From positions 17,312 to 81,311 of the forward strand of contig JAILQO010000042.1 of the NCBI GenBank assembly GCA_024698925.1: 64,000 nt of DNA, given 5' to 3'. How positions within the stretch are numbered: the first letter of the stretch is position 1; each line of letters starts with the position of its first letter. Under the pieces are notes generated by a model. It was not told the DNA's origin, ran no database searches, and was given only the letters and a program-made list of their open reading frames with translations. Origin of the DNA: Bacteroidaceae bacterium. Lineage in GTDB: Bacteria; Bacteroidota; Bacteroidia; Bacteroidales; Bacteroidaceae. Below are positions 24,231 to 33,334 of this stretch, in pieces. Made by a program: the position numbers and the translations under genes.

Positions 24231-25671
24231 CGAATTTGTACGCTCCGTAGCAGACAAAGCCTACGAATACGGCTTCACAACCGACGTGGAGACGGAGGTG
24301 ATTGAACGTGGTCTGACAGAAGACACCGTGCGCCTCATCTCCGAGAAGAAAGGGGAGCCGGACTGGCTGCTGGAATTCCGCCTCAAGGCCTTCCGCTACT
24401 GGCAGACGCAGCCACAGCCCACGTGGGGCCACCTGCAGATGCCTGAGATAGACTATCAGGCCATCTCCTACTACGCAGATCCCACAGCGGCCAAGAAGAA
24501 AGAGGGGCCCAAGAGTGTCGATGACATCGACCCTGAGTTAATGAAGACGTTCGATAAACTGGGTATTCCCCTCGAAGAGCGCCTCGCCCTCAGCGGGACT
24601 GCCGTTGATGCCGTGATGGATAGCGTGAGCGTCAAAACCACATTCCGCGAGAAGCTGGCGCAGCAGGGTATCATCTTCTGCTCCATCAGCGAAGCCGTGA
24701 AGGAACACCCGGAGTTGGTCCGAAAGTACCTCGGCTCTGTCGTCCCCTATCGCGATAACTTCTTTGCAGCGCTGAATAGCGCCGTCTTCTCCGACGGTTC
24801 CTTTGTCTATATCCCCAAGGGTGTTCGCTGCCCCATGGAGCTCAGCACCTATTTCCGCATCAATGCCCAAGGAACCGGTCAGTTTGAACGGACATTGATT
24901 GTAGCTGACGAAGATGCTTACGTCAGCTATCTGGAAGGCTGCACGGCCCCCATGCGCGACGAAAACCAGCTACACGCAGCCATCGTAGAGATTGTGGTTG
25001 AGAACCGTGCAGAGGTCAAGTACTCAACGGTTCAGAACTGGTACCCTGGCGACAAGGAAGGTAAAGGCGGTGTCCTGAACCTCGTCACCAAACGCGGATT
25101 ACTCCGTGGGGAGAAGAGCAAACTCTCGTGGACACAAGTTGAGACGGGATCTGCCATTACGTGGAAATATCCCTCCTGCGTGTTAGCTGGCGAAGGCTCG
25201 CAGGCAGAGTTCTACAGCGTAGCCGTCACCAATAACTTCCAGCAGGCCGATACGGGTACTAAGATGATTCATCTGGCACCTCACACGCGCTCTACCATCA
25301 TCAGCAAAGGTATCAGCGCCGGTCGCTCGCAGAACAGCTATCGCGGCCTCGTTCGCGTTGCCCCGAAAGCCGAAGGAGCTCGTAACTACTCCAGTTGTGA
25401 CAGCCTCCTCCTATCTTCCACCTGTGGTGCCCACACCTTCCCCTACATGGACGTGCAGAACCCCTCTGCCATCGTGGAACACGAAGCCACCACCTCGAAG
25501 ATTTCCGAGGACCAGCTCTTCTACTGCCAGCAACGCGGCATTCCCGAAGAGGAAGCCGTTGGACTCATCGTCAACGGCTACGCTAAGGATGTGCTGAACA
25601 AACTGCCAATGGAATTTGCCGTTGAAGCCCAAAAGCTACTCGCCGTGTCCCTTGAGAACACAGTAGGCTAA
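24214..25671 (+). CDS. sufB: Fe-S cluster assembly scaffold protein SufB
   Basis: Part of the SufBC2D scaffold that assembles Fe-S clusters. The 485-residue length and the β-helix core are typical: [49 protein letters not shown], the [17 protein letters not shown] segment and the C-terminal [11 protein letters not shown], which contains the conserved cysteine. The start at 24214 ([11 protein letters not shown]) lies inside the cvpA-like gene; a longer frame from 24079 would overlap it heavily and lacks conservation. A strong hairpin terminator follows within 40 bases, so sufC, sufD and sufS are not co-transcribed downstream. Confidence 0.96.
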   Translation: MANENNEFVRSVADKAYEYGFTTDVETEVIERGLTEDTVRLISEKKGEPDWLLEFRLKAFRYWQTQPQPTWGHLQMPEIDYQAISYYADPTAAKKKEGPKSVDDIDPELMKTFDKLGIPLEERLALSGTAVDAVMDSVSVKTTFREKLAQQGIIFCSISEAVKEHPELVRKYLGSVVPYRDNFFAALNSAVFSDGSFVYIPKGVRCPMELSTYFRINAQGTGQFERTLIVADEDAYVSYLEGCTAPMRDENQLHAAIVEIVVENRAEVKYSTVQNWYPGDKEGKGGVLNLVTKRGLLRGEKSKLSWTQVETGSAITWKYPSCVLAGEGSQAEFYSVAVTNNFQQADTGTKMIHLAPHTRSTIISKGISAGRSQNSYRGLVRVAPKAEGARNYSSCDSLLLSSTCGAHTFPYMDVQNPSAIVEHEATTSKISEDQLFYCQQRGIPEEEAVGLIVNGYAKDVLNKLPMEFAVEAQKLLAVSLENTVG

Positions 25672-25710
25672 GAAAGGTTTAACGCTAAGTAGCCGAGAGG
25701 CAGATAAAAG

Positions 25711-25740
25711 AAAAGTCCGCGATAAACGCGGACTTTTTTG
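25711..25740. terminator. Bidirectional Rho-independent terminator between sufB and ompA-like gene
   Basis: AAAGTCCGCG, loop ATAAA, CGCGGACTTT, followed by TTTTT on the plus strand and preceded by an A-rich run that serves the minus strand. It separates two convergent genes. Confidence 0.9.
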
Positions 25741-25741
25741 T

Positions 25742-26821
25742 TTACTGCGCAATGGCGATGGTGACACGGTTCAGGTCGTTCTCGCTGAAAGGTTGAACGG
25801 TATCGCCCTTTGCATCAACTGTGATGCGTGAGGCTTCGATGCCTGCGTCGGTAAGGGCCTTGGCAACACCATCGGCACGACCTTGCGAGTACTTCATGTT
25901 AATACGGGGATTACCTGTTCCAGCATCAGCATAACCTGTAACCAGGACTTTGGTATCGGGGTTTTCCTGAAGGAAAGCGATGAGTTGCTTCACCTTGGCC
26001 TGTTCACCCGCAGGAATAGTCGTCTCACGGATGGCATAGAAGATCTCGGTACGCATCTCTGCCTTCTTAACGACCACAGGAGCCGGCTTAACTTCCTCCT
26101 TAACCACTACAGGAACGGGCTCTGGTTCTGGCTCAGGGTCGGCAATGATGGGTGCTGCCACAGGATGATTCTTAAAGCCGAACTTATAAGCCAATCCCAA
26201 CTGCGCCGTCAACTGCGCGTCGTCCCTAGAGTTTGTCTTGCTGTTATAACGATCAGACAGCCCATTCAGGCTCACCTCGAGGTTGGCACTCCAATGCTTA
26301 CAAAGATCATAATCAAGCATGGCACCAATGCGGGCGTTGTGGCTCAACAAGTTCTTGTCCCAAGCACGAGGCAGCTGGTAAGCGCTATTGGTGAGGTCGG
26401 TATTGTTCCAAGCCACGTCCAATCCGATACCCCCTATCAGATAAAGGTTCAAGGGTGAATAACCCTCCCGACCAAACAGTGAGAAGAGGTTCAGCAGGAG
26501 ATCCACATCTGTAGTGACGTAGTTATATTTGTACGTGAACTCCGAGCCGTCATCTGCATTGATACCTCCTTTGTTCCAGGCACCATTGACGTGCAGGCGC
26601 GCACCTACCGTCGGATTAAAGAACGAGCCGAAGGAGACAGAGGCTGTAGGAGTAATCAACTTCAGTTGATCAAAACTGGTAAAGGTTGTCTGACCGCCCC
26701 CCTGAAGTCCTATAAACAAGTAGGGATAGGGGTCATAGCTCAAGCCACTCTCTGAGGTCTGCGCAGAAACGGTGGTAGCGAGGCTCAAGGCCAAGATAGC
26801 AAAGATATTCTTCAGTCTCAT
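25742..26821 (-). CDS. OmpA family outer membrane protein
   Basis: A 359-residue protein with a signal peptide (MRLKNIFAILALSLATTVSAQ). Residues about 25-220 form a β-barrel of alternating strands ending in aromatic residues. A proline/glutamate/valine linker follows (EPEPEPVPVVVKEE). The C-terminal OmpA-like peptidoglycan-binding domain (about 250-359) contains VLVTGYADAGTGNP, YSQGRADGVAKALTDAG and ITVDAKGD; the usual NxxLSxxRA motif is here MKYSQGRADGV. It anchors the outer membrane to the wall and may act as a porin. Start choice: ATG 26821, since the upstream ATG at 26878 precedes the promoter. Confidence 0.93.
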   Translation of the reverse strand: MRLKNIFAILALSLATTVSAQTSESGLSYDPYPYLFIGLQGGGQTTFTSFDQLKLITPTASVSFGSFFNPTVGARLHVNGAWNKGGINADDGSEFTYKYNYVTTDVDLLLNLFSLFGREGYSPLNLYLIGGIGLDVAWNNTDLTNSAYQLPRAWDKNLLSHNARIGAMLDYDLCKHWSANLEVSLNGLSDRYNSKTNSRDDAQLTAQLGLAYKFGFKNHPVAAPIIADPEPEPEPVPVVVKEEVKPAPVVVKKAEMRTEIFYAIRETTIPAGEQAKVKQLIAFLQENPDTKVLVTGYADAGTGNPRINMKYSQGRADGVAKALTDAGIEASRITVDAKGDTVQPFSENDLNRVTIAIAQ

Positions 26822-26848
26822 GCTTTTGTTTTTTTCGATTATTGTGCG

Positions 26849-26879
26849 CAAAATTAGAGCTTTTCTCGCCAAGACCAAA
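26849..26879 (-). promoter_or_regulatory. Consensus promoter of the OmpA family gene
   Basis: On the minus strand TTTG (26879-26876), a 19-base spacer, then TAATTTTG (26856-26849). This is an exact match to TTTG-N19-TAnnTTTG. The ATG is 28 bases downstream. Confidence 0.75.
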
Positions 26880-26960
26880 GTTTTTTGCAGTTTTTTTAAC
26901 TTTCTGCCTTATAATAAGCTAAAAAGCATGGATTTTTTGCAGGCACAACCGAAAAATGAC

Positions 26961-26968
26961 TATCTTTG
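26961..26968 (+). promoter_or_regulatory. Bacteroidetes -7 box of the GNAT-like gene
   Basis: The sequence ACTATCTTTG here contains TATCTTTG starting at 26961. It lies 26 bases before the ATG at 26994. A TTTTTTGC run around 26934 may be the -33 element. Confidence 0.6.
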
Positions 26969-26993
26969 CACCTATAAATATGTTTATTCTATT

Positions 26994-28145
26994 ATGATTT
27001 CCATTAAGAAAGTTGAAGGAAAGCGAGAACTGCGCGCCTTCATTCGCTTTAACTACCATTTGTACAAAGGTAATCCTTATGCAGTCCCCGATTTTCTGGA
27101 GGATATGTTAGACACCTTTGACCGCAAGAAGAACGCAGCTTTCGAGTTCTGCGAATCCGACCTCTTCCTGGCTTACCGTGACGGCGAGATTGTGGGACGC
27201 GTAGCAGCCATCATCAACCACAAGGCCAATAAAACTTGGAATACCAAGAACGTCCGTTTCGGCTGGATTGATTTTATCAATGACCTGGAAGTAGCAAAGG
27301 CGCTGCTCGACACCGTAGAGCAATGGGGCCGCGAGCGTGGAATGAACAAAATCGTAGGTCCCTTGGGCTTTACAGATATGGACCCCGAAGGTATGCTAAT
27401 CGACGGCTTCGACCAGCTCTCTACCATGAGTTCCATCTATAACTATCCTTATTATCCTGAACTCGTAGGGAAATTAGGCTACGAGAAAGAAGTTGACTGG
27501 GTGGAACGTAAGGTGATGGTGCCCACATCCGAGGCACAGGCCGATGCTGCCAAATACATGCGTGTGGCAGAGATGAGCATGAAACGCTACCATCTGCACA
27601 TGCGCCGCTTCAAGAACCATAAGGAAATTCTTGCTGCAGACGACGGCAAGTATATCCTCAAGGTCTTCGATGTTATCAACAAGGCTTATGCGGACCTCTA
27701 TGGTTACTCCGAGATGAACGAGCGCCAAATCATGCAGTATGCCAATACTTATCTGCAATTCCTGGATATGCGCCTCTTGGCCGTCGTTGAGAACGAGGAT
27801 AACCAGCCTATTGCTATGGGCGTCGGTATCGGTTCGCTCTCCTATGCCCTGCAGAAAGCTCACGGCAAGCTCTTCCCCTTCGGTTGGTGGCATCTGGCGA
27901 AGGCTATTTATTTCAAACCCGCTCCCGTCATCGACCTGTTGCTTGTCGGCGTGCTGCCTGAATATCAGAACAAGGGTGTCAACGCCCTGCTGTTTGCCGA
28001 GATTATTCCCGCAGCCCAGAAGATAGGCTTCGTATGGGCAGAGACACACCCGCAGCTGGAGGCCAATGAGAAGAGTCAGGGACAGTGGGCTCACCTCGAT
28101 TGCACGATTCACAAACGCAGACGCTGCTTCCAGAAAAACCTTTGA
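26994..28145 (+). CDS. GNAT-fold acetyltransferase-like protein
   Basis: A 383-residue cytoplasmic protein. It begins MISIKKVEGKRELRAFIRF and continues with FLAYRDGEIVGRVAAIINH and VGPLGFTDMDPEGMLIDGF, which I recognise as a conserved Bacteroidetes family related to YghO-type proteins. The C-terminal third (ELLLVGVLPEYQNKGVNALLFAEI-like region: LLVGVLPEYQNKGVNALL) is the acetyl-CoA-binding motif A of GNAT enzymes. Substrate unknown. The start at 26994 lies after the promoter box; longer frames would include it. parE begins four bases after the stop, so the two are likely one transcript. Confidence 0.8.
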   Translation: MISIKKVEGKRELRAFIRFNYHLYKGNPYAVPDFLEDMLDTFDRKKNAAFEFCESDLFLAYRDGEIVGRVAAIINHKANKTWNTKNVRFGWIDFINDLEVAKALLDTVEQWGRERGMNKIVGPLGFTDMDPEGMLIDGFDQLSTMSSIYNYPYYPELVGKLGYEKEVDWVERKVMVPTSEAQADAAKYMRVAEMSMKRYHLHMRRFKNHKEILAADDGKYILKVFDVINKAYADLYGYSEMNERQIMQYANTYLQFLDMRLLAVVENEDNQPIAMGVGIGSLSYALQKAHGKLFPFGWWHLAKAIYFKPAPVIDLLLVGVLPEYQNKGVNALLFAEIIPAAQKIGFVWAETHPQLEANEKSQGQWAHLDCTIHKRRRCFQKNL

Positions 28146-28148
28146 TGC

Positions 28149-30137
28149 ATGGCTGAAGACGTAGAGGTTGTACAACCTGTTGACTATTCCGAAGATAATA
28201 TCCGCCACCTCTCCGACATGGAGCATGTGCGGACGCGTCCTGGTATGTATATCGGTAAGCTGGGCGACGGTTCCCACGCCGAGGATGGTATCTATGTGCT
28301 GCTGAAAGAAGTCATTGATAACAGTATCGATGAATTCAAGATGAATGCCGGCAAGCGCATCGAAGTGACCATTGACGATAACTTGCGTGTGACCGTCCGC
28401 GACTATGGCCGAGGCATTCCTTTAGGCAAACTCGTCGAAGCTGTTTCTATGTTGAACACGGGTGGTAAGTATGACTCCAAGGCGTTCAAGAAGAGTGTGG
28501 GCCTGAACGGCGTAGGCCTGAAAGCCGTTAACGCCCTCAGCTCTCATTTTGTGGCTCAGAGTTTCCGTGACGGAGAGACACGACGCGCAGAGTTTGAGAA
28601 AGGTATCTTGGTGAAGGACGATAGCACCGCTGCTAACGCGGCAGAGGAGAACGGCACCCTCATCTATTTCGAGCCCGACAATACGCTCTTCAAGAACTAT
28701 CTCTTCCGCGATGAGTTCGTGGAGGTGATGCTTCGCAATTACACCTACCTGAATACGGGTCTCGCCATTATGTTCAATGGCCGTCGCATCCTTTCGCGCA
28801 ACGGTCTTGAGGATTTGCTGACGGATACAATGACGACCCAGCCCCTCTACCCCATCGTACACCTCAAGGGTGAAGACATCGAAATCGCTTTTACCCACAC
28901 CGACGGACAGTACGGCGAGGAGTACCACAGCTTTGTCAACGGTCAGCACACCACACAAGGTGGTACTCACCAAAGCGCCTTCAAGAAGTATATCGCCGAG
29001 ACCATCAAGGATTTCTCCGGCAAGAACTTCGATTACTCGGATATTCGTAACGGCATTGTGGCCGCCATCAGTATCAATATTCAGGAACCGCTCTTCGAGA
29101 GTCAGACGAAAATCAAGCTGGGCTCCTTGAGTACAGAGCCTAACGGCGGTATCAGCATCGATAAGTTCATCGGTGACTTCGTGAAGGAACAGGTGGACAA
29201 CTACCTGCGCCGCACGCCCGAAGTAGCTGACGTCATCATCCAGAAAATCAGCGAGAGCGAGAAAGAGCGCAAGGCCATGGCCGGCGTAGCCAAGTTGGCA
29301 CGCGAGCGTAGCAAGAAAGCCAACCTGCACAACCGTAAGCTGCGCGACTGCAAGATTCATTTCAATGACCCCAAAGGCGATCGACAGGAGGATTCCTGCA
29401 TCTTCATCACGGAGGGAGATTCCGCCAGCGGAAGCATCACCAAGAGCCGCGATGTGATGACGCAAGCTGTCTTCTCGTTGCGTGGTAAGCCGCTGAACTG
29501 CTACGGCCTCACCAAGAAGATTGTCTATGAGAACGAGGAGTTCAACCTTTTGCAGGCTGCCTTGAATATCGAGGACGGACTTGACGGTCTGCGCTATAAT
29601 AAGGTCATCGTTGCCACCGATGCTGACGTGGACGGTATGCATATCCGTCTGCTGATGATTACCTTCTTCCTGCAGTTCTTTCCCGAACTCATCAAAAAAG
29701 GCCACGTCTATATTCTTCAAACGCCACTCTTCCGCGTGCGCCAGCGCCGCAAGAAGCTCCCGAAGGCACGCCTCGAAGCTATTGGTGAGGCAGACTCCAA
29801 GGGCGATTTCATCACGCGTTATTGCTATAGCGAGGAGGAGCGCCTGCAAAACATTGAGGCCCTCGGTCCGGAACCGGAAATCACCCGATTCAAAGGTCTC
29901 GGTGAAATCAGTCCTGACGAATTCCGCGGATTCATCGGCGAAGATATCCGACTCGAACAGGTCTCACTCCACAAGAGTGACCAGGTAGCAGAGCTTCTGG
30001 AGTACTATATGGGCAAGAACACGATGGAACGCCAGAATTTCATCATCGACAATCTGGTCATCGAAGAAGATCGCCCCGAGGACGAGGAAGAAGAAGTGCA
30101 TGAATATAAGGAGACGCTTGATACGCCAACCGCATAA
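28149..30137 (+). CDS. parE: DNA topoisomerase IV subunit B-type (type IIA topoisomerase ATPase subunit)
   Basis: ATPase subunit of a type IIA topoisomerase that decatenates chromosomes. The 662-residue protein has the GHKL ATPase motifs ([32 protein letters not shown]), the transducer domain, and a C-terminal TOPRIM domain with [10 protein letters not shown] and [10 protein letters not shown]. The [14 protein letters not shown] variant and overall length point to the Bacteroidetes ParE-like group rather than GyrB (EGDSAGGSAKQGR). The partner parC is not in the window: coaD follows after six bases. Confidence 0.93.
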   Translation: MAEDVEVVQPVDYSEDNIRHLSDMEHVRTRPGMYIGKLGDGSHAEDGIYVLLKEVIDNSIDEFKMNAGKRIEVTIDDNLRVTVRDYGRGIPLGKLVEAVSMLNTGGKYDSKAFKKSVGLNGVGLKAVNALSSHFVAQSFRDGETRRAEFEKGILVKDDSTAANAAEENGTLIYFEPDNTLFKNYLFRDEFVEVMLRNYTYLNTGLAIMFNGRRILSRNGLEDLLTDTMTTQPLYPIVHLKGEDIEIAFTHTDGQYGEEYHSFVNGQHTTQGGTHQSAFKKYIAETIKDFSGKNFDYSDIRNGIVAAISINIQEPLFESQTKIKLGSLSTEPNGGISIDKFIGDFVKEQVDNYLRRTPEVADVIIQKISESEKERKAMAGVAKLARERSKKANLHNRKLRDCKIHFNDPKGDRQEDSCIFITEGDSASGSITKSRDVMTQAVFSLRGKPLNCYGLTKKIVYENEEFNLLQAALNIEDGLDGLRYNKVIVATDADVDGMHIRLLMITFFLQFFPELIKKGHVYILQTPLFRVRQRRKKLPKARLEAIGEADSKGDFITRYCYSEEERLQNIEALGPEPEITRFKGLGEISPDEFRGFIGEDIRLEQVSLHKSDQVAELLEYYMGKNTMERQNFIIDNLVIEEDRPEDEEEEVHEYKETLDTPTA

Positions 30138-30143
30138 AGTATT

Positions 30144-30671
30144 ATGGAGAAAAACGCCAATAGCCCTATATATCCTGAAGTGATCATAATTGGCAAGGCG
30201 AAGGGAGAGTCTATTATCCTCTTTCCCGGTTCCTTTGACCCCTTCACAATCGGTCATGCCGACCTTGTGGAACGCGCCTTGGCTCTCTTTGACAAGGTGG
30301 TGATAGCCATTGGCATCAATGAGCAGAAGGAGGGATGGATTCCTGTGGAAGAACGTGTGCGTCAGCTGCGCGAATTGTATAAGAATCAGTCACGTGTGAG
30401 CGTGGAGAGCTACTCCGGTCTGACCACTGACTATGCAGCATCTATAGGTGCTACGGCTATCCTACGAGGCGTACGCACCATCAAGGACTTCGAGTACGAG
30501 CAACAGATGGCGGATATCAACCGACAGTTGACAGGCATTGACACGGTCCTGCTGATTGCCAAGCTTCAACTCGCAGCCATCTCCAGTTCTCTGGTACGTG
30601 AGCTGGCCCACTTCGGTAAAGACATCAGCGCCTTCCTGCCAGAAGGCTATCTATTGAAGAATGTTGATTGA
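30144..30671 (+). CDS. coaD: Pantetheine-phosphate adenylyltransferase
   Basis: Transfers AMP from ATP to 4'-phosphopantetheine, the fourth step of CoA synthesis. The nucleotidyltransferase T/HxGH motif is in FPGSFDPFTIGHADL and the ATP-binding ISSSLVREL segment is near the C-terminus; LRGVRTIKDFEYEQQMADIN is the signature of bacterial CoaD. The 175-residue length is slightly long because of about 25 extra N-terminal residues (MEKNANSPIYPEVIIIGKAK) before the first β-strand. The extension may be real or the start may lie further in. Confidence 0.95.
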   Translation: MEKNANSPIYPEVIIIGKAKGESIILFPGSFDPFTIGHADLVERALALFDKVVIAIGINEQKEGWIPVEERVRQLRELYKNQSRVSVESYSGLTTDYAASIGATAILRGVRTIKDFEYEQQMADINRQLTGIDTVLLIAKLQLAAISSSLVRELAHFGKDISAFLPEGYLLKNVD

Positions 30672-30783
30672 TGATTGATGAATATAATAAAGTATAATAA
30701 TAAGTGACTATGAAAAGATTTCTATACATAGCGGTTGCCCTTCTTTTGCAATCATTAATCATCAATCATCAATCATCAATTAA
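30661..30783 (+). repeat. Inverted TTGATTGATGATTGATGA repeat spanning the coaD stop and ctpA start
   Basis: TTGATTGATGATTGATGA (about 30664-30681) is complementary to the run of AATCATCAATCATCAATCAT at about 30757-30779. The first arm contains the coaD stop codon; the second lies in frame in the signal peptide of the S41 protease. The start codon sits in the loop of about 75 bases. Confidence 0.7.
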
Positions 30784-32308
30784 AGCGCAGCCTTCCTCCG
30801 ACCCTCGCGAGGCGGCAATGCGCAAGCTGATACAGAGCACGGTGATGATTAACCAATTCTACGTTGATACCGTCAATTTCGACCGTCAGGTAGAAGATGC
30901 GATTACAGGAATGCTTTCCAAGCTCGATCCCCACTCCACCTACACCAACGCCAAGGACACCAAGAAGATGAACGAGCCGTTGCAAGGTAATTTCGACGGC
31001 ATCGGCGTGCAGTTCAATATGCTGGAGGATACGTTGGTGGTTATCCAGCCCGTGGCGAAGGGTCCGTCCGAGAAAGTGGGCATTCTCGCCGGCGACCGTA
31101 TCGTTCATGTCAATGACACCGCCATCGCTGGCGTGAAGATGAGCCGCGAGGACATCATGGGACGCCTGCGCGGTCCGCGCGGGACAAAGGTTAAATTGGG
31201 CATTATTCGCCGCGGTATCAAGGACGAACTGACGTTCATCGTTACGCGCGACAAGATTCCTGTAACCTCCGTAGATGCCTCCTATATGATTCGTCCGGGT
31301 GTCGGCCTCATCCGCTTCAGCAACTTCTCAGCCACCACGCACAACGAGCTGAAGGAGGCGCTGCAAACCCTGAAGAAGCAAGGCATGGAGTCGCTGATAC
31401 TGGACCTACAGGGCAATGGTGGCGGCTACCTTGGCACAGCGGCAGAGATTGCCAGCGAGTTCCTAGGCCGCAACGAGATGATTGTCTATACCCGCGGTCG
31501 CGGCGGCGTGAATATGGGTGAATACCGCTCCAATGGCAGTGGTTTGTTCACGAAAGAACGCCTCATCGTGCTTGTGGATGAGCAGTCCGCTTCGGCAGCC
31601 GAGATTCTGGCTGGAGCTATTCAGGATCACGATCGTGGCACCATCATTGGCCGACGCACCTTCGGTAAAGGCCTTGTGCAGCGCCCCATAGAGCTGGATG
31701 ACGGCTCCATGATCCGCCTCACCATTGCACGCTACTACACACCCTCAGGCCGTTGCATCCAGAAGCCTTATGAGAAGGGCGATGCCAAGAGCTACGCACG
31801 CGACGTCATTGATCGTTACAATCGTGGAGAACTCACCAATGCCGATAGCATCCATTTCCCCGATTCGCTACGCTACACGACACTCAAGAAAGGACGCACC
31901 GTCTATGGCGGCGGCGGCATCATGCCGGACATCTTTGTTCCGCTGGACACCACACGCTTCACGCGGCTCTATCGTGAACTCTCCGCCCGCAGCTATATCA
32001 ACAACGCCAGCCTGCAGTACATGGATGAGAATCGTAAGTCGTTGAAGAAGAAATACCCCGATTTCAACGTTTTCAACGCACAGTTCACGATTCCGCAGAG
32101 CGTGCTGGACAAGATTCTTGCCGAAGCCGAAAAGAAAGACAAGCTCAAGGCCAAGGATGACGAGGAACTGCAACACACACTCGCGAACATGCGACTTATC
32201 CTCAAAGGGCTCGTTGCCCGTGACCTATGGGACCTCAGCGAGTACTTCCAGATTATCTATGAGGAGGATCCCGTCGTGATGAAAGCGGTAGAGGTTTTCA
32301 CTCAGTAA
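30710..32308 (+). CDS. ctpA: S41 family C-terminal processing peptidase
   Basis: A 532-residue periplasmic/outer-envelope serine protease of the Tsp/CtpA type. A PDZ domain (about 85-170: GIGVQFNMLEDTLVV, VGILAGDRIVHVND) precedes the peptidase core with the catalytic serine in DEQSASAAEILAGAI and the lysine in RRTFGKGLVQ. The long C-terminal helical region is normal for Bacteroidetes. The signal peptide reads MKRFLYIAVALLLQ followed by SLIINHQSSIKAQ, and this second part is written by a TCATCAA repeat. The ATG at 30710 is chosen over a GTG two codons earlier. It is 38 bases after coaD. Confidence 0.92.
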   Translation: MKRFLYIAVALLLQSLIINHQSSIKAQPSSDPREAAMRKLIQSTVMINQFYVDTVNFDRQVEDAITGMLSKLDPHSTYTNAKDTKKMNEPLQGNFDGIGVQFNMLEDTLVVIQPVAKGPSEKVGILAGDRIVHVNDTAIAGVKMSREDIMGRLRGPRGTKVKLGIIRRGIKDELTFIVTRDKIPVTSVDASYMIRPGVGLIRFSNFSATTHNELKEALQTLKKQGMESLILDLQGNGGGYLGTAAEIASEFLGRNEMIVYTRGRGGVNMGEYRSNGSGLFTKERLIVLVDEQSASAAEILAGAIQDHDRGTIIGRRTFGKGLVQRPIELDDGSMIRLTIARYYTPSGRCIQKPYEKGDAKSYARDVIDRYNRGELTNADSIHFPDSLRYTTLKKGRTVYGGGGIMPDIFVPLDTTRFTRLYRELSARSYINNASLQYMDENRKSLKKKYPDFNVFNAQFTIPQSVLDKILAEAEKKDKLKAKDDEELQHTLANMRLILKGLVARDLWDLSEYFQIIYEEDPVVMKAVEVFTQ

Positions 32309-32360
32309 TTTCTGCCTAAAGAGGCGAAAAGTCATGAACTTTGCACTTTGATTTGGCTAA

Positions 32361-32426
32361 AGGCAAATGATTGTCTGCCTTAAGGCGCATGATCATCTGC
32401 CTCAAGGCACGCGATGGTTTGCCTCT
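32361..32426. repeat. Tandem array of three 22-bp near-palindromic units
   Basis: Three directly repeated 22-base units start at 32361, 32383 and 32405. Each begins AGGC and ends GCCT plus two bases; the middle unit, AGGCGCATGATCATCTGCCT, is a near-perfect palindrome around ATGATCAT. A weak partial unit may precede them. The repeats lie in the 369-base gap between the convergent S41 protease and DUF4294 genes. Confidence 0.8.
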
Positions 32427-32515
32427 AGGGCCGTTCCGAAATGAGGTAACTAAATGCCCCGATTGAGGCGGCTGGTTTTCCCTTAAAACCTATAGATAAC
32501 TACCTATTTATGGTA

Positions 32516-32523
32516 TACCTTTG
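32516..32523 (+). promoter_or_regulatory. Orphan Bacteroidetes -7 box pointing into the second repeat array
   Basis: TACCTTTG on the plus strand with no plus-strand gene downstream; the next genes are on the minus strand. Transcription from it would cross the 23-bp array and run antisense to the end of the DUF4294 gene. The -33 element is weak, so the call is tentative. Confidence 0.35.
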
Positions 32524-32549
32524 TCGTATCATCTGATAGACGATTCGGC

Positions 32550-32663
32550 AGAATAATATTCTTATCGACGAAGGATTAGTATTCCTATAACGGAAGGAAT
32601 AGTAATCCTATAGCGGAAGGAATAGTAATCCTACGGGCGGAGGATTGGCATCCTATTAGCACA
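32550..32663. repeat. Tandem array of about five 22-23-bp units with GGAATAGTAATCC core
   Basis: Units start at about 32550, 32572, 32595, 32618 and 32641. Units 2-4 read AGGATTAGTATTCCTATAAC, AGGAATAGTAATCCTATAGC and AGGAATAGTAATCCTACGGG, each ending CGG or CGGA; the first and last are degenerate. The core GGAATAGTAATCC is a near-palindrome. There is no relation in sequence to the 22-bp array 125 bases upstream, but the architecture is the same. Confidence 0.8.
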
Positions 32664-32677
32664 TGGAAATATACTGA

Positions 32678-33331
32678 TTATAGCTGACCAGCCTCGATTT
32701 GACGGACGATGCGCTCTATCATGGCATCCTCGCCCTGAGGGTCATATTCCTTCTTGAGGCTGGCCTTGAAGGTCCAGGCAAAAATCTGATAGAAGGCGGC
32801 ACGGGCGGGGCCCAGGAAGGCCTGGACAATCTCATAGGTGGACTGGTTGCACTCACGATCCACGAGTTTGATGAGAAGCTTGCCCTGCGTGAGGGTGAGC
32901 TTTTTCATCTCGGGTGTATAGGTCTTCTTGATTTCACGTTCTACGAGTTTGATGTGCTCATCCTTGGCTTTCTTGTTGGGTAGCGTCTCCAGCGTCTCGT
33001 AGGTCTCCTGTAGCATCAGGTTGACCTTCTTAGCCAAGGGCAGGACGCGCTTTACATTGCGCACGGTACGGTCAAACTGCTGGCGCTGGGCTTTATTCTT
33101 GAAGACAAGAGGTTTATAGACGGGCAGTTCGGGCATCAGGTAGCACCAGATAGTGTCGCCATGAATGGGGTCGTAGTAGGGATTCTTGTAGCGATAGAAC
33201 TGCAGGTTCAGAAGCGATGGCATATCGGGGGCATCCCGAAGCTCGAGATCGTCCTCGGATAAATCCTCCTGCGCCGCAAGGGGAAAGGCGCAAAGGAGGG
33301 TCAGGAGCGTAAAGAACCATCGCCTGATCAT
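32678..33331 (-). CDS. DUF4294 family exported protein
   Basis: A 217-residue protein with a signal peptide (MIRRWFFTLLTLLCAFPLAAQ). The rest matches the DUF4294 pattern: GDTIWCYLMPELPVYKPLVF, then a strongly basic helical region (RVLPLAKKVNLMLQETYETL, and LTLTQGKLLIKLVDRE). Function is unknown; the family is restricted mainly to Bacteroidetes. It starts three bases after the stop of the thioredoxin-like lipoprotein gene, so the two form an operon on the minus strand. Confidence 0.88.
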   Translation of the reverse strand: MIRRWFFTLLTLLCAFPLAAQEDLSEDDLELRDAPDMPSLLNLQFYRYKNPYYDPIHGDTIWCYLMPELPVYKPLVFKNKAQRQQFDRTVRNVKRVLPLAKKVNLMLQETYETLETLPNKKAKDEHIKLVEREIKKTYTPEMKKLTLTQGKLLIKLVDRECNQSTYEIVQAFLGPARAAFYQIFAWTFKASLKKEYDPQGEDAMIERIVRQIEAGQL

Positions 33332-33334
33332 GGG

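Noticed and set aside
28422..29849. 475-residue open frame on the minus strand
   Set aside because: Antisense to parE; no motifs, and parE is certain on the plus strand.
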